Part shown: in pieces, positions 12,188 to 21,026 of the stretch | How the letters are laid out: the number at the start of each line of letters is the position of its first letter | How positions within the stretch are numbered: the stretch's first letter is position 1 | Assembly (NCBI GenBank): GCA_009602735.1 | Contig: WELA01008765.1 | Span: 104,270 to 140,026 of the forward strand | DNA length: 35,757 bases | Direction of reading: 5' to 3' | Source of the DNA: Mesotaenium endlicherianum | Taxonomy: Eukaryota > Streptophyta > Zygnematophyceae > Zygnematales > Mesotaeniaceae | The notes under the pieces: model-generated | What the model saw: the letters and a program-made list of their open reading frames with translations, nothing else | Database searches by the model: none | Told to the model about the DNA's origin: nothing | Made by a program: the position numbers and the translations under genes

Positions 12188-13044
12188 CGGTCATTTCAGT
12201 TGACACGGGACGGGGACAGGAGGTCCTGTCTCCATTTAAGTTGGAGGGGAAAATATATGACAGTTAGTGTGCGAGAGCGAGAAAGGGACAGTTATGTGAA
12301 CCCTAAGTGTCAGCATAGTGACAGATGGGACAGCCTGGCCCAAATAAAACACCTTGGGCGGAAGGAAAAAGAGCCTCGCACAGCAATACATCACTTAACG
12401 CACCTTACAACACATTCATACGTTTATATCTAGCGCACCGCAACTACGTCAACTCCTAGCAAGCACCCTGTAAGGTAACCAGGAGCAAATCCACCATACT
12501 AATACGAACTTACTTCCTTCCTGCAATTCCTATGACAAAGGTCAATATCCTACTAACTTGTGCCCTGGTTACATGTATAGGATGGCTCCCACCACACAAA
12601 AGGAGGACAGAAGCGCAAGGCATTAGAAGCCAGGAGGACAATGGAGCAATACCAGAAGGAGCTGGCGACGACGTCCCTCACCAGGAGAGAACAAGAAAGG
12701 TTCCGCAGTACCTCTTGCCAATGTATTTCAGCACCCTACTGGAATGCCTGTCTATGTGGGGATCAACACCCAAGTGGTTGAAGAGCAGGCTACCATCCTT
12801 CGTTCTCCTCGAGGTCCAACTTTAGAACAAACGGGGTTCTTTAGAAGGCCAGCTGACAGACCTAGAGGGCTGTCCAGATCTAGGTCCAGATCTCAGTCTC
12901 CTGATCTTGAAGCCCCAGGAACAACCTCCTAGGTGACAGGCTGAAGAGGCAGTCAGTGGGGGAGGCTGCTCAGGTTCAGTTCCTTGACCAAAGACTTCTG
13001 CAGTTTAATGTTGTCGAGGCGACAACAAGTTAAGTTGGAGGGAT
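12188..13044 (+). pseudogene. Accessory segment after gypsy pol, decayed ORF with Arg-Ser tail
   Basis: This 0.86-kb stretch lies between the pol stop and the 3' LTR. One frame begins ATG 12582, has a TAG at 12624, and continues through an open stretch to 12932 ending in an Arg/Ser-rich tail (SRSRSRSQS). A neighbouring frame of 12600-12710 reads as a charged helix, so a frameshift within a former coding region is likely. I recognise no family. A purine tract TTAAGTTGGAGGG occurs at both ends (12236-12248 and 13030-13042). Function unknown; it may be an accessory gene, an acquired host fragment, or the remains of an env-like position ORF (no membrane segment seen). Confidence 0.5.
13030..13044 (+). 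promoter_or_regulatory. Gypsy polypurine tract
   Basis: TTAAGTTGGAGGGAT ends directly at the 3' LTR TGTAATG. It is the expected position of the plus-strand primer. The same 13 bases also occur at 12236-12248. Confidence 0.75.
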
Positions 13045-13794
13045 TGTAATGAATCAGTATATTAGTAGATATAGTATTCATTTAAATATGTTAGTTAATT
13101 AAGTTCAGCCTGCTGGACTCTAGTTAATAATCAGTCTGCTGGACTTTATATTTAATATCAGTTTAATGACTCAGCCGGAAGCAGCAGGCTGAAGTCAACT
13201 TAAGTCAGCTTGCTGACACATTCTTTGACAGCCAGCTGACTTCCGTTCTCGGTAGCAGCGAACTGCCTCGATATGCATCTAAGTGTAATATGCTAGATGA
13301 ATGGCCAGATGACATCCCTATGATGGATGGCGATTCGGGATGACGGGAGATGGCGGTGGATTTGGTTAACCGAGGTTCTACCAACGTGGTTAACTCCCGG
13401 GTAGGCNTCTACCAACGTGGTTAACTCTCGGGTAGGCGGTGCCATCGCACTGGCCGTTGAACCGTAAACTCATTCCCTGTACATATGCTAGGCATTGCTC
13501 TCGAGTTCGGCATTCGGAAACGAGGCCAACTCTCTGTACAGCTTACTGAGAGAGATCTGAATCCAAGGCGAGAAGCCATTGATACGCACTGTCTTCCAAC
13601 CTTGCTTATGTATGAGTTTACTGATTGCATCAGTGATGCTAGTTTACTTGCATTTGACTTACGAGTATTATTCGCTGCTAATGTGTTGTCCTTTGCTTTT
13701 AAATCAATTAACAGAAAATACCATAAAGATTACTTGCTGGTATAAAGATCTTTATTAATTGTTAATCGCCTATTTGGTAAATCGATTCATTTCA
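13045..13794 (+). repeat. Gypsy 3' LTR
   Basis: 750 bp as written. It contains a single N (13407) flanked by a duplicated 30-base stretch (13377-13406 and 13408-13437, one mismatch), so the true length is nearer 720. The first 130 or so bases differ strongly from the 5' LTR; the rest is nearly the same. Confidence 0.92.
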
Positions 13795-13799
13795 CCACT

Positions 13800-14266
13800 A
13801 GAGTTGACTTAGTTTGACTACTTCGTCGCTATAGTGTGTCTTTAATGCAGTTGACCTAGAAAAGCTTACTTTGTGTTCACACTAGTTTTTAGCTTATCTA
13901 GTTCTAACTAGACTAGTTTTTCATTCACACTTGCGGGAACTAGTCAGTTGTCAATTTTTGTTATCTGCAGACACATGTATTGACATAAATTAGCCAAGTG
14001 CGTTGCACCTGAGCTTCAGCATTCTACAAGTTACTACTCAAGCATACTAGCTAGATAGAGCAAGTCTAGCAGATACAAGCACATGTATAAAAGCATTGCA
14101 AGGCATGCTTAATATTCATTCTCAAAATACTCAATTCCAATTCATGATTCAAGATGTCTAACTTCTTTCTTACTCTTTCATTTAAAGATCCTCATGTAGA
14201 GTAGTTTACTATTCTACTTCTACACTAACTCCGCCAGCTTCTACCCATTGCAGAGATTAGTCAACA
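13800..14266 (+). repeat. Copia 5' LTR, second fragment
   Basis: Continues the copia LTR right after the second CCACT copy. It contains a TATA box and ends CAACA directly before the primer site. With 6144-6181 it totals 505 bp, against 504 for the 3' LTR. Confidence 0.92.
14086..14093 (+). promoter_or_regulatory. TATA box in copia 5' LTR
   Basis: TATAAAAG, conserved at the same place in the 3' LTR (20062-20069), about 180 bases from the LTR end. It is probably the element's RNA polymerase II promoter. Confidence 0.65.
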
Positions 14267-14278
14267 TGGTATCAAAGG
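14267..14278 (+). promoter_or_regulatory. Copia primer binding site
   Basis: TGGTATCAAAGG begins right at the LTR end and matches the first eight bases of the initiator tRNA-Met type site (TGGTATCAGAGC), then diverges. Typical for plant copia elements. Confidence 0.75.
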
Positions 14279-14285
14279 CCTAATT

Positions 14286-14970
14286 GTGAAAGAATTTGAT
14301 GGAGTAAATCTCCATCAATGGAGCAATAGACTCAGAATCATGATGAGACCAGCTGGGCTCTGGCCTCATCTGAGTGAAGATCTTGCAGTTCCTCCACCTG
14401 AACCTGCCGAGATTATAGAAAAATTTATTCAGAAGAGAGACTCTGCTTTGGGTATTTTAGTAGCCAGCTTATCTTCAGAACATTTTGAAGTGATTCAACA
14501 ATTTGATGAGCCTAGACCTGCCTGGAAAGCTTTGGTTGCTCATTTTGCTACTAACAATGTTCCTCAGATGTGTCTCTACAGCACACAGATGAATTGTATG
14601 AAGAAGCAAACGCAAGAGAAGATGGAATCATATGTGCTTCACTTCAAAGCGGTCTTCACAAATCTCAAGGCAATTACTCAAGATGTCACTGATGCTGAAA
14701 TACTCTCAGCCTTCATGGGCGGCTTACCTGTTCAACAGCTTCTGAATCTTCAACTCAGTGTGCTCAAACCAGAAGATCAGACTTTTGAAGTACTCTCCAA
14801 GTTCCTGATTACAGAATATAATCAAAGAGCTGCTACAGAGATAATCCAGGAGTTAGCATTACATGCAAAATCCTCTCCTCCCTTCTCAAAGTCAGTTTTA
14901 TCTTCCTCAGGAACTAACAAGTCCAAATCAGATTCTTCTACTCTCACACCAGAACTGCTGAAACTTTTTT
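14286..14970 (+). pseudogene. Copia gag
   Basis: Open from GTG 14286 with no in-frame ATG just upstream, so the true start is lost or shifted. The translation has the copia gag (UBN2-type) pattern: FDGVNLHQW near the start, then WKALVAHFAT, LHFKAVFTNL and FMGGLP. The frame runs on to TAA 15027-15029. At a run of seven T (14965-14971) the knuckle is found in the next frame: C-x2-C-x4-Q-x4-C at 14971-15012. So one base has been lost or gained, and the zinc-binding His is replaced by Gln. Gag would form the particle and bind RNA. Confidence 0.85.
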
Positions 14971-17900
14971 TGCAAATACTGCAAACAGAAAGGTCAATTG
15001 AAAGACACTTGTCCAAAGCTTGCAGCTAAGGCCAAAGCTCAGAGTGCTCAAATATCTTCTGCAGATTCAGATTCTCTAGCAGTCCATATCTCTTTGATTC
15101 AGGAGGATAGTCTCTTTGTCTTCCTCCTTCTCACCAGCAGTCAGCCTCTTCCTGCATGGATTCTAGATTCTGGTGCATATGCACACATGTGTCATGTCAA
15201 AGATTGGTTTCAGACTCTCACAGAGCTCACTCCTCCTCAACCAATAGTGCAGGCTACCCATTCTGGCACCATTCCTGTTATATTCTATGACACATCTAAG
15301 GTTGCCCATCCTGTTCTTCTTCATGAAGTTCTCTACGTGCCTCACTTGACACATAACTTGTTCAGTGTCATACAGGCTACTGCTAAAGGAGCACAGCTAG
15401 CCTTTGCAGGCAACACCTGCACCTTCTTCAATGCAAACCATCAACCAGTTGGTTTTGCTAAGAAGGTCTCTAGACTTTATGAGCTTCAGTGTGACGCTCA
15501 AAGAGCACTGAAGCAGTCTACTCCATATGCCAGCTCTTCAGCAGCTCTTACTGCTAACTTGACCACCACAGCCAATTTATGGCACAGAAGATTTGGTCAT
15601 TTGAGCTATCATTCACTGTACAAGCTTCAACAATTGCAGCTGGTTACAGACTTACCTCCCAACCTGTTTTCCTTCCATCCTCCTGCTACTCTTTACTCTC
15701 CTTGTCTCCAAGGCCATCACAATAGAGCTCCTTTTCCAACCAATCAGCACACCAGAGCAACTCATCCTTTGGATCTGATACACTTAGATATTTCTGGTCC
15801 TATGCAGACTAATGCCCTAAAAGATAGCAGATATTTTATATCATTTCTGGATGATTCCTCACGCTTTCCTATGGTGGTCATGCTCAGACAAAAATCTGAT
15901 GCACTTCAAGCAGCTCAAGAATATGCAGCCCTGGTTGAGAATTGATATGGCACAACGATTAAGGCCTTCAGGACTGATAATGGAGGGGAGTATACTTCCA
16001 ACAACTTCTAACAATGGTGCTCTCAAAAGGGCATACATCAACAATTCACTGTTTCTTACACATCACAACAAAATGGGGTAGCAGAGCGCTTCAATCACAC
16101 GGTTCAAGAGATGGCCAAGTCTATGTTGGCTGATGCTGCCCTCTCTCCCATGTTCTAGGCTGAGGCAGTGTATACAGCCACTTACCTGATTCAGAGATCC
16201 CCTTCCTCTCTGCTTCAAGGCAAGACGCCTTATGAAGTATAGACTGGTTCCAAAGCTTCAGTCTCCCATCTTTGAACCTTTGGCTGTCCAGCATTTGTGC
16301 AAGTCCCCAAGCATCAGTGCCAAAAAAAATTTCCCTGCTAGTGAAGCCTGCACTTTTATTGGCTATTGTACAGCTTCTGAAGCATACAAAACGTACAATT
16401 CCAAGACCAAAAAGAGCCTAATTTTGCGTGACGTTCATTTTCAGGAACTACCTCCTTCCAATGTCTCATCCATTCAAGAGTATAAGGTCCCAGAGATTAC
16501 CTTCAAACCTGAGGATACTCTGCCTCTGCAGCCACAAGCTCCTGCTCCTCCTCCTGCTGCAGGCCGAGTCACTCCCATTCAGCCTGTAGCATCTGCAGCT
16601 CCTAGAGCAGATTCTTTGAGTACTATTTCTGAGTCTTCTCAGCGACCTTCCACATCTGCAGTCATCAGACCTCTTGCTTCCTCCCTTCAACAAATTCCTG
16701 AAAATTCATCAGTCACTGAACCTTCCTCTAGAGTTTCTACCAGAGCTGCTACAAAGCCTCCTCATTTTATAAGCAGCTCAACTCTAAAGGCATGACTTAT
16801 GCAAATATTATGACTCTCTTTGCCACTTCTGTCTCTTCAGATCCGACCTCATACATAGATGCCATGAGCAGACCGGATGCTTCCAAGTGGGAGCAGGCAA
16901 TGCATTCTGAGCTGGAATCCATAGCAGTCAATTATACCTATGACCTTGTTCCAAGGCCTCCTGGCGTGAATTGTATTCTCACTGTGTGCATCTTTGTTAC
17001 CAAGAGGACTCTTGATGGCGACATTGCCAAGTAAAAAGCAAGGTTGGTTGCTCTTGGCAACAGGCAAAAAGAAGGCATTGATTATGATGCGCCATTCACT
17101 CCTGTGGTGAAGTATGACTCCCTCAGGCTCTTTCTGGCCATCTCCTCCAGCCTGAACCTCACAATCCACCAAATGGATGTTCAAACAACCTTTCTCAATG
17201 GGATTACAATGAGAAGGTTTACCTTCTTGAACCTCTTGGCTTTGCTGATCCTTATGCTCCAGATCATGTCTGCCGTCTCAATGAAGCTTTTTATGGCCTC
17301 AAGCATGCTCCCAGGGCTTGGCACATCAAGATCAACCAGACCCTCCTTGACCTTGGTCTTGTGAAGAGCAAAGCAGATTCCTCTCTCTATACTCTTCCCT
17401 CTGCCAGCTATCATTTATTTGTAGCTCTCTATGTCGATGATCTTGTCATTGCCTCCAATGACTTGTCTGCACTCTCTCAGTTCAAAGATCATCTTGCTGC
17501 TACATGTAAAGTGACTGATCTGGGACCTATCAAGCAGTGTCTAGGCATCCATATCCAGCAAGATTTAAAAGCAGGCATACCATGGAGCCTACCTTTAGGC
17601 TGACCTCCAAGGATGCTCCAACCACTATGGAGGAAAAGAAGTTCATCTCCCAGACTCCTTATAGCCAAGCTGTTGGCAGTCTCATGTTTGCTGCTACCTG
17701 TACCAGGCCAGGCATAGCTCAAGCTGTCAGCAAAGTTGCAATTTATATGCACACACCCAGCAGGAAAGCCTGGCAAGCTGTAGTTCATATTTTTTGCTAT
17801 CTCATTGACAATGACTACACCCTGGTCTACAGCAATTATACCTCAGACATGGCTGTCTATGCTTACACTGACTCAGATCATGCGGCAGACCATGAACTCA

Positions 17901-18285
17901 GGCGTTCTACAGGAGGCTTTGTCTTCATACTTGCTGGAGGAGCTATCTCTTGGAAATCCAAGAAGCTTACCAAGGTGGTGGATTCATCTACTGCTGCTGA
18001 GTGCCCTTCACAAGGCTACAACTCATGCACTCTACATTAGGCAGCTCCTATCAAACTTTGGCTTTCCTCCTGAGGAGCCTACAGCTATCCTTACAAACTC
18101 TAATGGAGCTGTTGCCATCTGCAAGAGAGACCAGATTGAACAAGATAGCAAGACAGTGGAGATTGCAGAACACATCATCAGGTAAGAATATTCCCTTCTT
18201 CAAATCTGCCCATTGAAGATTTCCACAAAAAAAGAATGTTGCTGATGCTCTTACTAAGCCCCTTCCAGAGCCTAAGCATCATCAT
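14971..18285 (+). pseudogene. Copia pol: protease, integrase, RT, RNase H (broken)
   Basis: The first open block (14971-15945) carries the end of the knuckle, protease WILDSGAYAHM (about 15157-15190) and the start of integrase. The HHCC finger has its two His but the first Cys is Tyr (YSPC). The integrase core Asp is in LIHLDISGP. A frame change at about 15945 leads to RTDNGGEY and GVAERFNHT, with TAA, TAG, TAG and TGA stops between 16008 and 16280. RT begins near 16792, stops at TAA 17032, has MDVQTTFLNG at about 17173-17202 and YVDD at 17430-17441, then shifts frame again. RNase H motifs (TDSDHAAD, SWKSKKL, SSTAAE) lie at about 17860-18005. LTKPLP near 18250 marks the pol end. Confidence 0.88.
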
Positions 18286-18352
18286 TGCTGTCAGCACATG
18301 CAGCTAATTCTCTCCGGGACTCCTCTTCTCCCCCGGAGCTTCCCCACTATTC

Positions 18353-18766
18353 TTGCCTCCCCACAGTCAACCTCCCAGGTTACTAAGTAACGTCCTAGGA
18401 AAGACCTTGAGAGCGATGGCCTCCTGGCTCCCCCCTCCTAAGGCTCTGGTTACTATTGGCCCTTGTCTTCCTCCTAGCCCAGTGCCAGTCTCCCAGCCAG
18501 CTTCATTTCAATTTAGCTCTTGCTTGGAGTTTCCTCCCCTTACAACTCGCCCTCAGCTACAGCACAAGCCCTCTATTTCCCCCTCTATAGCGGCAGCCAG
18601 GCACAGATGGATTCTTGCAGTACAGACTCAAATCGCTGCTCCTCCTCTGCCACCATTGGCACCTGCTCAGATCAATCAGATTCTTCACACAGAGGCTAGG
18701 CAGGCATATCTCCTAGAGCAGGCAAAGTTGGCAGAAGAGACCTTAGACTTTGAGCACAATATATAA
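18353..18766 (+). CDS. Accessory ORF after copia pol, sense strand
   Basis: 137 codons, Pro/Ser/Ala-rich for the first two thirds, then a helical tail (residues about 105-137: QINQILHTEARQAYLLEQ and onward). It sits between the pol end and the antisense ORF, ending 36 bases from the latter's stop. I recognise no family and see no clear zinc or membrane motifs. It could be an accessory gene of the element or chance reading in a Pro-rich untranslated region. Confidence 0.35.
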   Translation: MPPHSQPPRLLSNVLGKTLRAMASWLPPPKALVTIGPCLPPSPVPVSQPASFQFSSCLEFPPLTTRPQLQHKPSISPSIAAARHRWILAVQTQIAAPPLPPLAPAQINQILHTEARQAYLLEQAKLAEETLDFEHNI

Positions 18767-18802
18767 GTTCCTCCGAAGTTTGAAAAAGAGACGCCATTTA
18801 CC

Positions 18803-19201
18803 TCATTCTTCATTTCCATCTGAAGGGTGAATCTCTAATTCAATTGATCCACTAGTCCAGCTCTCATTACCAGAGTCACTGGAATCCCCAAAGTAGATCT
18901 TATGTGCTCTTACTTCTATGTCTCCAAAAGCTTTTAGCAAATCCCAGTCTCTAGCTCTTTGCACATTCTCTTTTGGCCAGTCTATCATCACTTCTGCCTG
19001 CAAGAGACACAATTGTCTTATTTTTCCCCTATTATATGGCCCCATGACTGCTTCTACTACCCCCTCAGCAGGCATACCCTCCAGAGCATCTTTAATCCAA
19101 TCTTTAAATCTCTCTAGCTTTTCTAATAACTCCAGTTTTCTTCCCATATTTCTCGTGTACTGGCCCAGTCTCTCCTCAATCTCTTTTACGGTCCAGTTCA
19201 T
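18803..19201 (-). CDS. Antisense ORF inside copia 3' region, 132 codons
   Basis: Open from ATG (19201-19199) to the stop at 18803 on the strand opposite gag-pol. The product looks protein-like: an amphipathic N-terminal half (MNWTVKEIEERL, then LELLEKLERFKDWIKDAL), a middle part with Cys and Trp, and an acidic Ser/Asp/Glu tail. It is intact while every pol domain of the same element is broken. Antisense extra ORFs are known from some plant LTR retrotransposons, but I cannot match this one to any. No signal peptide or membrane segment is visible. The alternative is a chance ORF; the reverse frame is also open for 118 codons. Confidence 0.45.
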   Translation of the reverse strand: MNWTVKEIEERLGQYTRNMGRKLELLEKLERFKDWIKDALEGMPAEGVVEAVMGPYNRGKIRQLCLLQAEVMIDWPKENVQRARDWDLLKAFGDIEVRAHKIYFGDSSDSGNESWTSGSIELEIHPSDGNEE

Positions 19202-19738
19202 GACTAGTTTCTATGAGAGGCTTCCCAGGCACATTCTTCCAGCTATAGCAATTCCTTATGGCGCTCTGCCCTAATTGCTTTCTCATCCTAGTTGCACAGT
19301 GCCTGCCTCCTTAATTCTCAATTTGTTTGTGCCCTTCTCAATGTGCTAGCTATTGCGCTTTCCCCTCGAGACATGCACAATTTCTTTCACATGCTTTGTC
19401 AGAGTGACAGCCTTTTGTTCTTCTCTGATTGGTCTATCTTAGTCCATCCTATTAGCCATTGTTTGGCCCTTCGGTGTCCTTGTGACAACCACAAGCTGGC
19501 AACTCAATATGGTCCACATCAGCCTGTATTCTCTTGCTGCTGGTTCTTATTGGTCTACATCAATTCCAGGACCCTGAATGGCCCCAGATGGAGTATATTA
19601 GATATCTTCAATCTTTGGGCCCTCCTCTCCTTGTCCAGCGCGGCGCCTCCAGATTTACTGGTCAACTACTCTCTTTGGCCTGATGACTCATTCAAGACCC
19701 CTCAGGACTCTTTCAAGACCCCTCAGTCCAGGGGGGCA
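19202..19738 (+). other. Copia untranslated region before the 3' LTR
   Basis: About 540 bases with no convincing gene on the sense strand. A 15-base direct repeat (TTCAAGACCCCTCAG, near 19691 and 19711) lies just before the purine tract AGGGGGG (19730-19736) that should prime plus-strand synthesis. It would hold the promoter of the antisense ORF if that is real. Confidence 0.5.
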
Positions 19739-20242
19739 TGTTGACTGACCCCTCAGTCAAGAGTCAGTTGACCACTAGAGTTGACTTAGTTGACTACTCC
19801 GTCGCTATAGTGTGTCTTTAATGCAGTTGACCTAGAAAAGCTTACTTTGTGTTCACACTAGTTTTTAGCTTATCTAAATCTAACTAGACTAGTTTTTCAT
19901 TCACACTTGCAGGAACTAGTCAGTAGTCATTTTTTGTCATCTGCAGACACATGTATTGACATGAATTAGCCAAGTGGGTTGCACCTGAGCTTCAGCATTC
20001 TACAAGTTACTACTCAAGCATACTAGCTAGATAGAGCAAGTCTAGCAGATACAAGCACATGTATAAAAGCATTGCAAGGCATGCTTAATATTCATTCTCA
20101 AAATACTCAATTCCAACTCATGATTCAAGAAGTCTAACTTCTTTCATACTCATTCATTTAAAGATCCTCATGTAGAGTAGTTTACTATTCTACTTCTACA
20201 CTAACTCTGCCACCTTCTACCCATGGCAGAGATTAGTCAATA
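19739..20242 (+). repeat. Copia 3' LTR
   Basis: 504 bp from TGTTGACTGACC to GTCAATA. It matches both fragments of the 5' LTR. It contains TATAAAAG (20062-20069) and a dense group of TTGAC cores at its start. It is followed by CAAAG, the likely target duplication. Confidence 0.92.
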
Positions 20243-21026
20243 CAAAGATGAACAATATGTGAATTTGCTTCACTTCCAACAGCTCAATCTCTACTCAACT
20301 ACGCTATGATGCTCTGCGACTTGATGATTGGCACTTACTCGCCCCACGGCTTGAGCATCGACAACATCTTTTCATTTCTTCTATCTCTGGGGCTTTGCGC
20401 AAGACTCATGACAAGTCACTTGATTTCATGCCAAGAACGCTTGTGGCCGCAAACACGACCATGTGGCAGCTCACCGCCGCAAGGACTGGACGGCCGAGAT
20501 GGCCTGCGCACACTCTGCTGCCACTGCAAGCAGCTGACGCGCCAAGAATGCGATTAGCATGGAGATGAATCAGACCATGCCAACAATTAAGGTGTCTTTC
20601 CGAGCGCTGAGGCATCATCTCCTCCTCGATTATTCTGTGCTGTCATATCTAACCTATGTATGGCATGCTGCCCAGATGCCACATACTCAATCATGTACTG
20701 TCGAGGGCAAATGCGGAGGAGGAGGTTGGGGGCGGAGTAGGCAGGCAAGGATTTGAGCGCACATGCACCCAGGCTTCGAGAGAAAAAAAACCACTTGCTG
20801 CAGGGACTGTAATCACAAGGATAAAAGCGTCCAATCTTTTCGTACATGGCGTCTGGCCACTGGCCAGGCAGTAAAACCTTAACGACAACCTATCGCCACA
20901 ACACTTTATCGGAGGAGATGGCAACAGCATCCATCTGAGGAGCCATGCCGCCCTCAAGAACGACCACAAGCAAGCTGCCCTCGAGAACCAGCACTGATAT
21001 ATTCTGCTCCGTCGAACATATGACTT
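20243..21026. other. Intergenic, between copia element and ZNRD2-like gene
   Basis: About 780 bases. No frame exceeds 92 codons and none resembles a known family. The right-hand part should contain the 3' UTR of the minus-strand ZNRD2-like gene. No recognisable element otherwise. Confidence 0.5.

Larger units (their letters stand above)
6182..13794 (+). mobile_element. Ty3/gypsy chromovirus-type retrotransposon, complete but decayed
   Basis: Element bounded by TG...CA LTRs (6182-6904 and 13045-13794) and a perfect target duplication CCACT (6177-6181 and 13795-13799). Internal order is PBS, gag with a CCHC knuckle, protease, reverse transcriptase, RNase H, integrase with an H2C2 finger and DDE core, then a C-terminal chromodomain. 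This is the Ty3/gypsy order, and the chromodomain places it among chromoviruses. Gag-pol has at least seven in-frame stops and several frame changes, so it is non-autonomous. An unusual 0.8-kb segment separates the pol stop (12185-12187) from the 3' LTR. It sits inside the copia 5' LTR and so inserted after the copia element. Confidence 0.93.
6144..20242 (+). mobile_element. Ty1/copia LTR retrotransposon, split by a nested gypsy element
   Basis: The 5' LTR lies in two pieces (6144-6181 and 13800-14266, 505 bp together) and the 3' LTR is 19739-20242 (504 bp). They differ at roughly 20 positions by eye, about 4%. Internal order is PBS, gag, protease, integrase, reverse transcriptase, RNase H, which is the copia order. 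A purine-rich tract precedes the 3' LTR. Flanking bases TAAAG (6139-6143) and CAAAG (20243-20247) look like a 5-bp target duplication with one C/T change. The first 5' LTR base is G instead of T, and the 3' LTR ends TA instead of CA. Pol is broken by several stops and frameshifts, so this copy is not autonomous. About 1.4 kb of non-pol sequence lies before the 3' LTR. Confidence 0.9.

Noticed and set aside
12188..13044. Retroviral-type env in the gypsy element
   Set aside because: Position fits, but I see no signal peptide, no transmembrane segment and no glycoprotein-like pattern.
20306..20557. 83-codon plus ORF right of the copia element
   Set aside because: No motif, no splice context and mixed composition; likely chance.
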